The notes under the pieces are model-generated. The model did no database searches. It saw only the letters and a program-made list of their open reading frames with translations, and was not told the origin of the DNA. The translations under genes and the position numbers were made by a program. 40,258 nucleotides of DNA from Lachnospiraceae bacterium (GTDB lineage Bacteria; Bacillota; Clostridia; Lachnospirales; Lachnospiraceae): NCBI GenBank assembly GCA_016290595.1, contig JAEEUR010000012.1:1-40258 (forward strand), written 5' to 3'. This document shows positions 20,257 through 28,369 of the stretch, one piece after another. Positions within the stretch are counted from its first letter, which is position 1. The number at the start of each line of letters is the position of its first letter.

Positions 20257-21651
20257 ATGGTCGGCTTCTGGTTCTCCGGAGACGGAGAAGAGTTCGAATA
20301 TGACGTACGGGGCCTGCTGGGCGCCTTTTTCCCGGGAGAACCGCTGCAGAAGCTGACGGGAGCACCGGAAACGCCGGGAGACTTTGATTTCCGCTATGCG
20401 GTCCCTGCGCCCGACCGGACCCGCCCCTACGAGGATATCAAGAACGCCTGGAAGCGGCGGATCTATGACGAGCTTTCTGCGGCGACGGGCCGGCAGCTCC
20501 CCTGGGGCACCCTGACCGGCATCCGTCCGACCAAGCTGATCATGCAGAAGCTGGAAGCCGGGGAACGGCCCGTTCAGGTCGCGGAGGAAATGCGGCGCAG
20601 CTACTATCTGGACGGAGAGAAGCTGAGCCTGGCGATCGCGACCGCGCAGAAGGAACGGGCCGTTCTGGCCCGGACGCACGGGGCGGAAGGCTTCAGCCTG
20701 TACGCCGGCATTCCGTTCTGCCCCAGCCGCTGCGCCTACTGCTCCTTTACCGCCTATCCGCTGGCGGCTTTCCGGGATCAGGTGGATTCTTATCTGGATA
20801 CGCTGATCTACGAGATGGAGCAGAGCCGCCCGCTGTTCGGCGGCAGGCCGCTGGATACGGTCTATATCGGCGGCGGAACGCCGACCTCGCTTTCGGCCGC
20901 CCAGCTGGATCGGCTGCTGACGGCGATCGGACGGATCTTTCCGACCGATGGCCTCCTGGAATTCACCGTAGAAGCCGGCCGGCCGGACAGCGTCACGGCG
21001 GATAAGCTGGCGGTGCTGAAGGATCACGCGGTCAGCCGCATCTCCATCAATCCCCAGACCATGCAGCAGAAAACGCTGGACCGGATCGGGCGGCTGCACA
21101 CGGTGGAAGACTTCATGAAAGCCTACGACCTGGCCCGGAGCATGGGCTTTGACAATATCAACATGGACCTGATCCTGGGCCTTCCGGGCGAGACGGCGGC
21201 GGACGTGGAAGACACGCTGCGACGCTTAAAGCCGCTTGAGCCGGACGATCTGACTATCCACGCGCTGGCCATCAAGCGCGCCTCGCGCCTGAGGATGGAA
21301 GCGAACGGCACCGTGGTCGCCGGCCTGGGACAAAAGGAGAGCGACGCCATGATGCGCGCCGCCTCCGAAGGCGCCGCCGCCATGGGCCTGTTCCCCTACT
21401 ATCTGTACCGGCAGAAGAACATGGCCGGCAATCTGGAGAACGTCGGCTACGCCGCGCCCGGGAAAGAAGGCGTCTACAACGTCTTGATTATGGAGGAAAA
21501 ACAGAGTATCCTTGCGGTGGGTGCCGGCAATATCAGCAAGGCGGTTTACCCGGACGGCCGCATCGAGCGGGCCGACAACGTCAAGGAGCTCGGCGACTAT
21601 AAAAACCGGATCGAAGAGATGCTGGAAAGGAAGAGAAGATTATGGCTTTGA
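20257..21651 (+). CDS. hemZ: HemZ-family radical SAM protein (coproporphyrinogen dehydrogenase-like)
   Basis: The 464-residue protein has an N-terminal extension of about 150 residues and then a radical SAM core with CPSRCAYC (Cys155, Cys159, Cys162), which binds the [4Fe-4S] cluster. A YIGGGTPTSL motif and a C-terminal HemN-like region follow (NMAGNLENVGYAAPG). Family members are called oxygen-independent coproporphyrinogen dehydrogenase, but activity in many anaerobes is unproven and no other haem gene is in the window. The start is ATG 20257, with GGAAGGA upstream; the TTG at 20218 lies within the previous gene. The last ten bases overlap hisS. Confidence 0.9.
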   Translation: MVGFWFSGDGEEFEYDVRGLLGAFFPGEPLQKLTGAPETPGDFDFRYAVPAPDRTRPYEDIKNAWKRRIYDELSAATGRQLPWGTLTGIRPTKLIMQKLEAGERPVQVAEEMRRSYYLDGEKLSLAIATAQKERAVLARTHGAEGFSLYAGIPFCPSRCAYCSFTAYPLAAFRDQVDSYLDTLIYEMEQSRPLFGGRPLDTVYIGGGTPTSLSAAQLDRLLTAIGRIFPTDGLLEFTVEAGRPDSVTADKLAVLKDHAVSRISINPQTMQQKTLDRIGRLHTVEDFMKAYDLARSMGFDNINMDLILGLPGETAADVEDTLRRLKPLEPDDLTIHALAIKRASRLRMEANGTVVAGLGQKESDAMMRAASEGAAAMGLFPYYLYRQKNMAGNLENVGYAAPGKEGVYNVLIMEEKQSILAVGAGNISKAVYPDGRIERADNVKELGDYKNRIEEMLERKRRLWL

Positions 21652-22895
21652 ATAAAAACCCCGTTACGGGCATGCGCGACATCACGCCGAAGGAAATGCT
21701 GATCCGCGACTACGTGATCGATCTGATCAAGAAGACCTACAAGAGCTTCGGCTACACGCCGATCGAGACTCCCGTCATGGAATCCCTCGGGAACCTCTTA
21801 AGCAAGCAGGGCGGCGACAACGAGAAGCTGATCTTCAAGGTCTTAAAGCGCGGCGAGAAGCTGAAGATCGATTCCGCGAAAACGGAAGACGATCTGGCCG
21901 ACGCCGGCCTGCGCTACGACCTGACGGTCCCGCTCGTCCGCTATTTCTCCGCGCACAGCGGGGAGCTGCCCAAGCCCTTCAAGGCCCTGCAGATCGGTCC
22001 GGTCTTCCGCGCCGACCGCCCGCAGAAGGGCCGCTTCCGCCAATTCTATCAGTGCGACATCGATATCTTAGGCGAGGGCTCGACCGCCGCCGAGACGGAC
22101 CTGCTGCTGGCGACCTCCACCCTGCTCGGCAAGCTGGGCTTCGAGGGCTTCGTCCTCCACATCAACGACCGCCGGCTCCTGAAGGCCATGGCGGCGTACT
22201 GCGGCATTCCCGAAGGGCGCTGCGACGAAGCGTTCATCACCTGGGACAAGATGGACAAGATCGGTCTGGAGGGCGTCGTGAAGGAGCTGCGCGAAAACGG
22301 CTTTTCCGAGGAAAGCGTGGCAGCTTACGAGAAGCTCAGCATGGCCCTGAAAGCCGCGGAAATGCCTCTTAAAGCCCTTTCGGAGCTTCTTTCGGAAAAC
22401 GCTGCGGCGCAGGGCTTTATCTGCGATTTAGAGGGCATCATCACTGCGGTGGAGAACTCGGCGACCGTTCGTTTCGAGGTCCTCTTCGACCCGACGCTGG
22501 TGCGCGGCATGTCTTATTACACCGGCCCGATCTTCGAACTGGAGCTGGCCGATTTCGGCAGTGCGGCCGGCGGCGGCGGGCGCTACGACGAGATGGTCGG
22601 CAAATTCATCGGCCAGCAGGTGCCCGCCTGCGGCATCTCCATCGGCTTCGAGCGGCTGATCGCCATTCTGCTGGACCAGGGCTATACGGTCCCGGATCAG
22701 GGCGAAAAGAAGGCCTATCTGCTGGAGAAAAACCTGCCGGAAGAGAAGGCGCTGGCCGTCCGGAAGAAAGCCGCCGAAGAACGGGCCGCCGGCCGCACCG
22801 TGCTGGTCGGCACGCTGATGAAGAACAAGAAATTCCAGAAGGATCAGCTGGCCGCCGAAGGCTATGCCCAGATCGAGGAAGTGTACAACAGATAG
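21642..22895 (+). CDS. hisS: Histidyl-tRNA synthetase (eukaryote/Bacteroidetes-like type)
   Basis: The enzyme charges tRNA-His. The 417-residue class II synthetase contains motif 2 in FRADRPQKGRFRQFYQCD, the histidine-binding block LVRGMSYYTGPIFELE, GGGRYDEM and motif 3 ACGISIGFERL, then a short anticodon-binding domain of about 85 residues. The block LRYDLTVPLVRYFS replaces the LRPEGTAG form of E. coli and B. subtilis HisS, and FYQCDIDI replaces FHQLGCEVF; both are typical of eukaryotic and Bacteroidetes enzymes. It overlaps hemZ by ten bases, so translation is probably coupled. HisZ is unlikely, since the catalytic blocks are intact. Confidence 0.96.
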   Translation: MALNKNPVTGMRDITPKEMLIRDYVIDLIKKTYKSFGYTPIETPVMESLGNLLSKQGGDNEKLIFKVLKRGEKLKIDSAKTEDDLADAGLRYDLTVPLVRYFSAHSGELPKPFKALQIGPVFRADRPQKGRFRQFYQCDIDILGEGSTAAETDLLLATSTLLGKLGFEGFVLHINDRRLLKAMAAYCGIPEGRCDEAFITWDKMDKIGLEGVVKELRENGFSEESVAAYEKLSMALKAAEMPLKALSELLSENAAAQGFICDLEGIITAVENSATVRFEVLFDPTLVRGMSYYTGPIFELELADFGSAAGGGGRYDEMVGKFIGQQVPACGISIGFERLIAILLDQGYTVPDQGEKKAYLLEKNLPEEKALAVRKKAAEERAAGRTVLVGTLMKNKKFQKDQLAAEGYAQIEEVYNR

Positions 22896-22908
22896 TCCGG
22901 AGAAAACG

Positions 22909-23691
22909 ATGAAAGACGAAGCGCTGCTCTCAGAAGAAAAGGAAGCCGCAACGGCGCCGGCAAAGGAAGAAGAGAAGGCCGGACCGGATAAGCCGGCCGT
23001 GAAAGATTCGCTCCCCAAAACCCTCGGGAAAAAGGTCGGCAAAAAGGCGCTCGGCGCCGCCGCCGCCGTTACGACCGGGACGGCCGTTTTAGTCAACGGC
23101 CTGTTCGGTTCGCCGGAAGAAATGCTGAAGGCTGCCGACGAGATCAACAAGCCGGCCGTCGTCCACGTGATCGAAGACGTTTCCGACGACGAGGATCCCG
23201 ACGACGAAGAGGAAGAGGAAGAAGACGAGAGCGGTCCGACCTCGCTCTGGGGAAAGATGCGGAGCTGGATCTGGTCCTGGCCGCTGCCCTTAAGGATCCT
23301 GATCGGCCTGCCGCTCTGGGCGCTCGGCTGGGGCGTCTGCCAGGGCTGCCACGCCCTGTGGAATCTGTTCTTAAGCCCGCTGCTGTCGGCGCTTTCGGGC
23401 GTTCTGCTCCTTTTTGCTGTCCTGGCCGGCGTACTGGCCCTGGCCGCCCGCGCGGCCTTCCCGGAGCTGCCGCTCAGGGAAGTTTTTAAGAAGAGCCGGC
23501 TCATTGCGCTCGGCGTCTGTTCGGTCCTGCTGGAAGGCTTTATCGCCCTCCTGCCGGCCATCGACACGCAGCTGGAGCCGTATGCGGGCCTGATCCGCTT
23601 CGGCGGCGGCGCGCTCATCATCGCCGGACTGATGGTCAGCCTGTGGATCACAAAAGAACGCCGCAAACGCTACGTTCTCGGCACTGCATAG
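22909..23691 (+). CDS. Unknown membrane protein with acidic cytosolic-like N-terminal region
   Basis: I do not recognise this 261-residue protein. The start is ATG 22909, with CGGAGA upstream. The first 110 residues are hydrophilic: a Lys/Glu/Ala-rich start, a basic LGKKVGKKALG segment followed by a moderately hydrophobic AAAAVTTGTAVLVNGLFG stretch, and a strongly acidic run of Asp and Glu around residues 90-107. About four hydrophobic segments then occupy the C-terminal half, and the protein ends with KERRKRYVLGTA. Two cysteines (GVCQGCHALW) sit in one hydrophobic segment. Neighbours hisS and a GNAT give no functional hint. Likely an integral membrane protein restricted to related Clostridia. 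Confidence 0.75.
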   Translation: MKDEALLSEEKEAATAPAKEEEKAGPDKPAVKDSLPKTLGKKVGKKALGAAAAVTTGTAVLVNGLFGSPEEMLKAADEINKPAVVHVIEDVSDDEDPDDEEEEEEDESGPTSLWGKMRSWIWSWPLPLRILIGLPLWALGWGVCQGCHALWNLFLSPLLSALSGVLLLFAVLAGVLALAARAAFPELPLREVFKKSRLIALGVCSVLLEGFIALLPAIDTQLEPYAGLIRFGGGALIIAGLMVSLWITKERRKRYVLGTA

Positions 23692-23706
23692 AAGAAGGAG
23701 CATTCC

Positions 23707-24267
23707 ATGTTGATCGAAGAGATCCGCTTTCCCTTAAAAGACGGCCGGGAAGCCGTTATCCGCAGTCCGCGCGAAGAAGACGTCCCCGGGACGCTCGAAT
23801 ATCTTTATAAAACCGCCGGAGAAACTCCTTATCTGCTCCGGACGCCCGAGGAATGCGTCAAATATACCTATGAAGGCGAAAAAGCCCTGTTCGAGCAGAT
23901 TAACCGCTCCGACAATCAGGCCATGCCGGTCTGTCTGGTGGACGGCCGCGTGGTCGGCAACTGCCAGATCCTGTGGAAAACCAGTCTCAAGACCCGGCAC
24001 CGCGCCACCGTCGCCATCGCGATCCTGAAGGAATTCTGGGGGCAGGGCATCGGCACGAAGATGTTCGAGACCCTGTTCCGGATCGCGGAGAACAACCCGA
24101 ACCTGCTCCAGCTGGAGCTGGATTTTATTGAAGGCAACGTCCGCGCGCGGGCCCTGTACGAGAAAATGGGCTTCCGGATCTGCGGCGTCAGGCCGGACGC
24201 GATCCGTCTGCCGGACGGCACGCTGCTGAACGAATACTCAATGATCCGAAAGATCCCGCGATCATAG
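23707..24267 (+). CDS. GNAT-family N-acetyltransferase
   Basis: The 186-residue protein has the GNAT fold. The acetyl-CoA loop lies in AILKEFWGQGIGTKMFETL (Q/RxxGxG/A form GQGIGT), preceded by a beta strand ATVAIAI and followed by the motif B segment NVRARALYEKMGF. The acceptor cannot be predicted; small-molecule and protein acetylation are both possible. AAGGAG precedes the ATG. It is 15 bases upstream of the M13 peptidase gene and probably cotranscribed with it. Confidence 0.9.
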   Translation: MLIEEIRFPLKDGREAVIRSPREEDVPGTLEYLYKTAGETPYLLRTPEECVKYTYEGEKALFEQINRSDNQAMPVCLVDGRVVGNCQILWKTSLKTRHRATVAIAILKEFWGQGIGTKMFETLFRIAENNPNLLQLELDFIEGNVRARALYEKMGFRICGVRPDAIRLPDGTLLNEYSMIRKIPRS

Positions 24268-24282
24268 AAGAGGAGAAAAAGA

Positions 24283-26199
24283 ATGAAGAAGGAAAAGGAA
24301 AGCGCACCCGTCCGCGTGCAGGACGATCTGTACAATTACGTTAACGGCGAGTGGATGAAGACCGCCGTGATCCCGAACGACAAGCCCGTCACCGGCGGCT
24401 TCGTGTGCCTGAACGACGACGTGGAAAAGACGCTCATGGCGGATTTTGCCGCCTTCGCATCCGGCGAAAAAGATCCGGGGCTTCCGGCCGTTGCCGACGC
24501 CGTCCGCCTGTATGAAAAGGCGATGGATACGAAGACCCGGAACGAAGCCGGCATGAAGCCCCTTTACCCGTTGCTGGAAAAGATCCGCGGCATCGGGAGC
24601 ATCGCCGATCTGAACGAGGCTGCCGCCGAATTCGTCAGCCTCGGCATCCCCCTTCCCTTCAGCTTTGAGGTCATGGAGGACCCGCGGAACACCGACGATC
24701 AGGCGCTGGTCCTCTGGGATCCGGAGATCATCCTGCCGGATACGTCCTACTACGAGAAGCCGGTCCCGAAGTTCTACATGATGCTCCTCTGGAAAGGCAT
24801 GGTAAAGAAGATCCTGGCGCTCTCGCCCCTGGATAAGAAAGAACAGAGGGAATACCTGCGCGACGCCGTCCGCTTCGACGACCTGATCCGCCGGAAAGCT
24901 TTGAGCAGCCGCGAAATGGCCGATTACGTCAAGCTGATCCACCCCGTGAGCACGGAAGAGATCAGCGGACAGCTGAAGCCCTTCGATTTTGCCGGACTCC
25001 TGGAAAAGCTCTGGCCCGGCCAGGCGCCCGCGGAAGTCAACGCCAGCAATCCGCGCCTGACGGAAGGCTTTAAGGAGATTCTGAACGAGGAAACGCTGCC
25101 GCTCTACGTGCACTGGGCCTACGTGAAGACCGTCCTGAAGAACGCCGCCTCCCTTTCCACGGAGCTTTCGGATCTTTCCCACCGCTTCATGTACAAGCTG
25201 GTGGGTATCAAGGAGGAGCCGCCCATCGAAAAGCAGGCGTACCGCATCGCTTCCTCCGCCTACGGCGAGCCGGTCGGCCTGTACTACGGACGGACCTACT
25301 TCGGCGAGGAAGCCAAGACAGACATCACCGACATGGTGAAGGAGATCATCGAGACCTACAAGCTTCGCGTGAAAAAGAACGCCTTCCTGGCCGAAGAGAC
25401 CAAGGAGATGGCCGTCCGCAAACTTTCGGCCATCACGATCAAGATGGGCTATCCGGACGCTTACGACGATTACTTCGATACGCTGAAACTGACGGAGGAT
25501 CAGTCCTTCTTCGAGGCGATGTCCTTCATCCGCCGGAAGAATATCCGCCGTGAGCTCGATAAGCTGACCCTTCCGACCGATTTCTCCAGATGGGCCATGC
25601 CCGGCCATATGGTTAACGCCTGCTACGATCCGTTCAAGAACGATATCACCTTCCCGGCGGCCATCCTGCAGAAGCCTTTCTACGACGTGCGTCAGAAGCG
25701 TGAAGAGAACCTGGGCGGCATCGGCGCGGTCATCGGCCACGAGATCTCGCACGCCTTCGACAACAACGGCTCGCACTTCGACGAGAAGGGCAATCTGAAA
25801 GACTGGTGGAAGGAAGAGGACTTCAAGGAATTCGACAAGCGCATCCTGGCGATGACCGAACAGTACGACGGTATCCCCTTCCACGGCGGCAAGGTCAACG
25901 GCGGCCTGGTCGTGTCCGAAAACATCGCGGACAACGGCGGCATGGCCGTGACGCTGGAGATCATGCACTCGCTGCCAGAGGCGGATTTCAAGGCCTATTT
26001 CATGAACTGGGCGCGCGTCTGGTGCATGAAGGCGCGGGAAGGCTACTACAAGCTGCTCTTAACGAACGACGTACATTCCCCGTCCGAGCTGCGCGCCAAT
26101 ATGACGCCCCGCAACTTCTCCGAGTGGTACGAAGCGTTTGACGTGAAGGAAGGCGACGGAATGTTTATCGCGCCCGAAAAACGCGTGTCGATCTGGTAA
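24283..26199 (+). CDS. pepO: M13-family metallopeptidase (PepO/neprilysin-like)
   Basis: This is a zinc oligopeptidase. The 638-residue protein shows HEISH at 486-490, the third zinc ligand Glu546 and Asp550 in SENIADNGG, and the substrate-binding block VNACYDP at about residues 445-451. M13 members usually end in a CxxW-like tail; this one ends APEKRVSIW, with Trp but without Cys. There is no signal peptide or transmembrane anchor, so it is predicted to be cytosolic, like lactococcal PepO. GAGGAG precedes the ATG. A hairpin follows 25 bases after the stop, marking the probable end of this transcript. Confidence 0.95.
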   Translation: MKKEKESAPVRVQDDLYNYVNGEWMKTAVIPNDKPVTGGFVCLNDDVEKTLMADFAAFASGEKDPGLPAVADAVRLYEKAMDTKTRNEAGMKPLYPLLEKIRGIGSIADLNEAAAEFVSLGIPLPFSFEVMEDPRNTDDQALVLWDPEIILPDTSYYEKPVPKFYMMLLWKGMVKKILALSPLDKKEQREYLRDAVRFDDLIRRKALSSREMADYVKLIHPVSTEEISGQLKPFDFAGLLEKLWPGQAPAEVNASNPRLTEGFKEILNEETLPLYVHWAYVKTVLKNAASLSTELSDLSHRFMYKLVGIKEEPPIEKQAYRIASSAYGEPVGLYYGRTYFGEEAKTDITDMVKEIIETYKLRVKKNAFLAEETKEMAVRKLSAITIKMGYPDAYDDYFDTLKLTEDQSFFEAMSFIRRKNIRRELDKLTLPTDFSRWAMPGHMVNACYDPFKNDITFPAAILQKPFYDVRQKREENLGGIGAVIGHEISHAFDNNGSHFDEKGNLKDWWKEEDFKEFDKRILAMTEQYDGIPFHGGKVNGGLVVSENIADNGGMAVTLEIMHSLPEADFKAYFMNWARVWCMKAREGYYKLLLTNDVHSPSELRANMTPRNFSEWYEAFDVKEGDGMFIAPEKRVSIW

Positions 26200-26224
26200 A
26201 ACGCGTTTCCGGAAAAAATTATCT

Positions 26225-26258
26225 GCCTGTCAAGAAAAAATACTTGACAGGCATATTT
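26225..26258 (+). terminator. Hairpin after pepO, probable intrinsic terminator
   Basis: GCCTGTCAAG (26225-26234) and CTTGACAGGC (26243-26252) form a perfect 10-bp stem with an A-rich 8-base loop, followed by ATATTTCTTTAT. The U tract is interrupted, so efficiency may be moderate. The 3' arm contains the -35 box of the next promoter. Confidence 0.65.
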
Positions 26259-26272
26259 CTTTATGGTATCTT
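26244..26272 (+). promoter_or_regulatory. SigmaA-type promoter for the ylxM-ffh operon
   Basis: TTGACA (26244-26249, full consensus), a 17-bp spacer and TATCTT (26267-26272). The -35 box lies inside the 3' arm of the pepO terminator. Predicted transcription start is near 26279. Confidence 0.75.
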
Positions 26273-26278
26273 TGCACA

Positions 26279-26298
26279 GCGGCCCTGAAGAGGGCTGC
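26279..26298 (+). other. Stem-loop at the predicted 5' end of the ylxM-ffh mRNA
   Basis: Bases 26279-26286 pair with 26291-26298 (eight pairs, one G-U) around a GAAG tetraloop. This starts at the predicted first transcribed base. A second short GC-rich stem can form within 26297-26316, just before the AGGAG ribosome site. Terminal stem-loops are known to protect mRNA 5' ends; that role here is inferred. Confidence 0.45.
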
Positions 26299-26327
26299 CG
26301 GAAAGCCGGTCCCGGCAGGAGAGCAGG

Positions 26328-26672
26328 ATGGATAAATTAGGCGAATACAGCTTATTATACGATTTCTACGGCCAGCTCCTGACCGGAAAGCAGCGGCAGA
26401 TCTACGAAGAAGTCCGCTTCGGGGACTTAAGCCTTTCCGAAGCCTCGGAGCTTTTCGGCGTCAGCCGGCAGGGCATCCACGACATGGTCCGCCGGGTCGA
26501 AACGGCGCTGGACCGCTACGAAGAAAAACTCGGACTGGTCAGGCAGTTCCGGGAGCTGCGCGAAAAAGCCGGACGGATCCGCGGGATCTGCGAAGAGATG
26601 AAAAAGGATCCCGGCCTGTCGGAAAAAGTCGAAGAGATCCTGAGACTGACGCGGGAAATGGAAGAGAGCTGA
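26328..26672 (+). CDS. ylxM: YlxM family helix-turn-helix protein
   Basis: The 114-residue protein has a sigma-70 region 4-like helix-turn-helix at about residues 35-60 (LSLSEASELFGVSRQGIHDMVRR) and a C-terminal helical, charged tail. YlxM is conserved upstream of ffh in Firmicutes and is thought to affect SRP function; a direct DNA-binding role is unproven. The ATG at 26328 follows AGGAG at five bases. It is the first gene of the SRP/ribosome operon. Confidence 0.93.
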   Translation: MDKLGEYSLLYDFYGQLLTGKQRQIYEEVRFGDLSLSEASELFGVSRQGIHDMVRRVETALDRYEEKLGLVRQFRELREKAGRIRGICEEMKKDPGLSEKVEEILRLTREMEES

Positions 26673-26688
26673 ATAAAGGACTCACATC

Positions 26689-28032
26689 ATGGCATTTGAA
26701 AGCTTATCGGATAAAATACAGGCCGCTTTTAAAAAGCTGACCGGAAAGGGCATGCTGACCGAAGCGGACGTCAAGACCGCCATGCGGGAGGTGAAACTCG
26801 CCCTGCTCGAGGCCGACGTCAACTACAAGGTCGTCAAGGACTTTGTCAAGGCTGTCGAAGCCCGGGCCGTCGGCAGCGAGGTCATGAAATCCTTAACGCC
26901 CGGCCAGGCCGTCATCAAGATCGTCAACGAAGAGATGATCCGCATGATGGGCAGCGAGGGCACGGAGATCAAGCTCCTGCCGCGCAACGAGATCACGGTC
27001 TACATGATGGAAGGCCTGCAGGGCGCCGGCAAGACCACTACCGCCGCCAAGCTGGCCGCTCTTCTCCAGAAGAAGAAGGACCGCAAGCCCCTGCTCGTCG
27101 CCTGCGATATCTACCGCCCGGCCGCTATCGACCAGTTGAAGGTCAACGGCGCCAAGCTCGGCATCCCGGTCTTTTCGCCGGGCTCTGATATCAAGCCGCC
27201 TGTGATCGCGAAGATGGCCCTGGAAGAAGCCAAACAGAAGGGCTACAACCTGGTCCTTCTGGACACCGCCGGCCGCCTGCACGTGGATCAGGCCATGATG
27301 GACGAGTTAAAGGAGATCAAGGCCACCGTCCCCGTCACGCAGTCCGTGCTGGTGCTGGACGCCATGACCGGCCAGGACGCCGTGAACGTAGCCCAGTCCT
27401 TCGACGAGCAGATCGGCGTGGACGGCGTGATCCTTACCAAGCTGGATTCCGACACCCGCGGCGGCGCGGCGCTTTCCGTCAAGGCCGTCACCGGCAAGCC
27501 GATCTTTTACGCCGGCATGGGAGAGAAGCTCACGGATCTGGAGCAGTTCTATCCGCAGCGGATGGCCAACCGGATCCTCGGCATGGGCGACATCCTGAGC
27601 CTGATCGAGAAGGCGGAAGCCCTGGATATCGACGATGCCAAGACCGAAGCCACGCTGCGCAAGCTCCGCAAGTCCGAATTCGATCTGGAGGATTTCCTGG
27701 AGCAGATGCAGCAGATCAAGAAAATGGGCTCGATCACGGATCTCCTCGGCGCGATCCCCGGTCTCGGCAACAAATTCCGCGGCGCGCAGATGCCGGACGA
27801 CGGCGCCTTAAAGAAAGTGGAAGCCATCATCTATTCCATGACGCCGAAGGAACGCCACAAACCGGACATCATCAACGGGTCCAGGCGGCGCCGCATCGCA
27901 GCCGGCGCGGGCACCACGGTCATGGAGGTCAACCGCCTCTTAAAGCAGTTCGACCAGAGCAAGCAGATGATGAAGCAGATGACCGGCAAAATGGGCAAGA
28001 AGGGAAAAATGCCCTTCAATCTGCCCTTCTGA
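26689..28032 (+). CDS. ffh: Signal recognition particle protein Ffh (SRP54)
   Basis: Ffh binds signal sequences on translating ribosomes and, with SRP RNA and FtsY, targets membrane proteins. The 447-residue protein has an N domain (1-90), a G domain with G1 GLQGAGKTTT (Lys115), DIYRPAAIDQL, DTAGRLHVD and TKLDSDTRGG, and a Met-rich M domain from about residue 300 ending in QMMKQMTGKMGKKGKMPF. The DIYRPAAIDQL motif and the M domain distinguish it from FtsY. The SRP RNA gene is not in the window. Confidence 0.98.
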   Translation: MAFESLSDKIQAAFKKLTGKGMLTEADVKTAMREVKLALLEADVNYKVVKDFVKAVEARAVGSEVMKSLTPGQAVIKIVNEEMIRMMGSEGTEIKLLPRNEITVYMMEGLQGAGKTTTAAKLAALLQKKKDRKPLLVACDIYRPAAIDQLKVNGAKLGIPVFSPGSDIKPPVIAKMALEEAKQKGYNLVLLDTAGRLHVDQAMMDELKEIKATVPVTQSVLVLDAMTGQDAVNVAQSFDEQIGVDGVILTKLDSDTRGGAALSVKAVTGKPIFYAGMGEKLTDLEQFYPQRMANRILGMGDILSLIEKAEALDIDDAKTEATLRKLRKSEFDLEDFLEQMQQIKKMGSITDLLGAIPGLGNKFRGAQMPDDGALKKVEAIIYSMTPKERHKPDIINGSRRRRIAAGAGTTVMEVNRLLKQFDQSKQMMKQMTGKMGKKGKMPFNLPF

Positions 28033-28111
28033 AAAAGCAGCTGACGTCATAACGACGTACAGATAGATCAGCGCAGAAGCGTATTTTAACCCCAAAGGGA
28101 GGAAATTTATT

Positions 28112-28354
28112 ATGGCAGTCAAGATTCGTTTGACCAGAATGGGCAAGAAGAAAGCCCCCACCTACCGTGTGATCGTTGCCGATGAGCGCGCGCCCCGCGA
28201 CGGCCGCTTCATCGATCAGATCGGCTTTTATGATCCCACTGCGGATCCCAGCATCGTAAAGATCGACACCGAGAAGGCGGCGCAGTGGATCAAGAACGGT
28301 GCGAAGCCGACCGATACCGTTGCGAAGCTCTTAAAGATCGCCGGTCTGGAATAA
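28112..28354 (+). CDS. rpsP: 30S ribosomal protein S16
   Basis: The 80-residue protein matches bS16 along its length ([23 protein letters not shown] at the N-terminus, then [13 protein letters not shown] and [16 protein letters not shown]). AAAGGGAGG lies upstream of the ATG. The 79-bp gap from ffh holds a bulged 8-bp hairpin at 28041-28062 (CTGACGTC pairing with GACGT-A-CAG) but no convincing promoter, so rpsP is probably read through from ffh. Confidence 0.98.
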   Translation: MAVKIRLTRMGKKKAPTYRVIVADERAPRDGRFIDQIGFYDPTADPSIVKIDTEKAAQWIKNGAKPTDTVAKLLKIAGLE

Positions 28355-28369
28355 TTCAGAGGTATGCCC

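Noticed and set aside
26279..26327. Possible small SRP RNA (ffs) just upstream of ylxM-ffh
   Set aside because: The region is GC-rich and structured but lacks the conserved GGAAGGGAGCAGCC-like tip and symmetric loop; it also contains the ylxM ribosome site.
28033..28111. Promoter for rpsP (CTGACG and TAGATC at 17 bp)
   Set aside because: The -10 matches poorly; the bulged hairpin at 28041-28062 also lacks a U run, so neither a promoter nor a terminator is supported.
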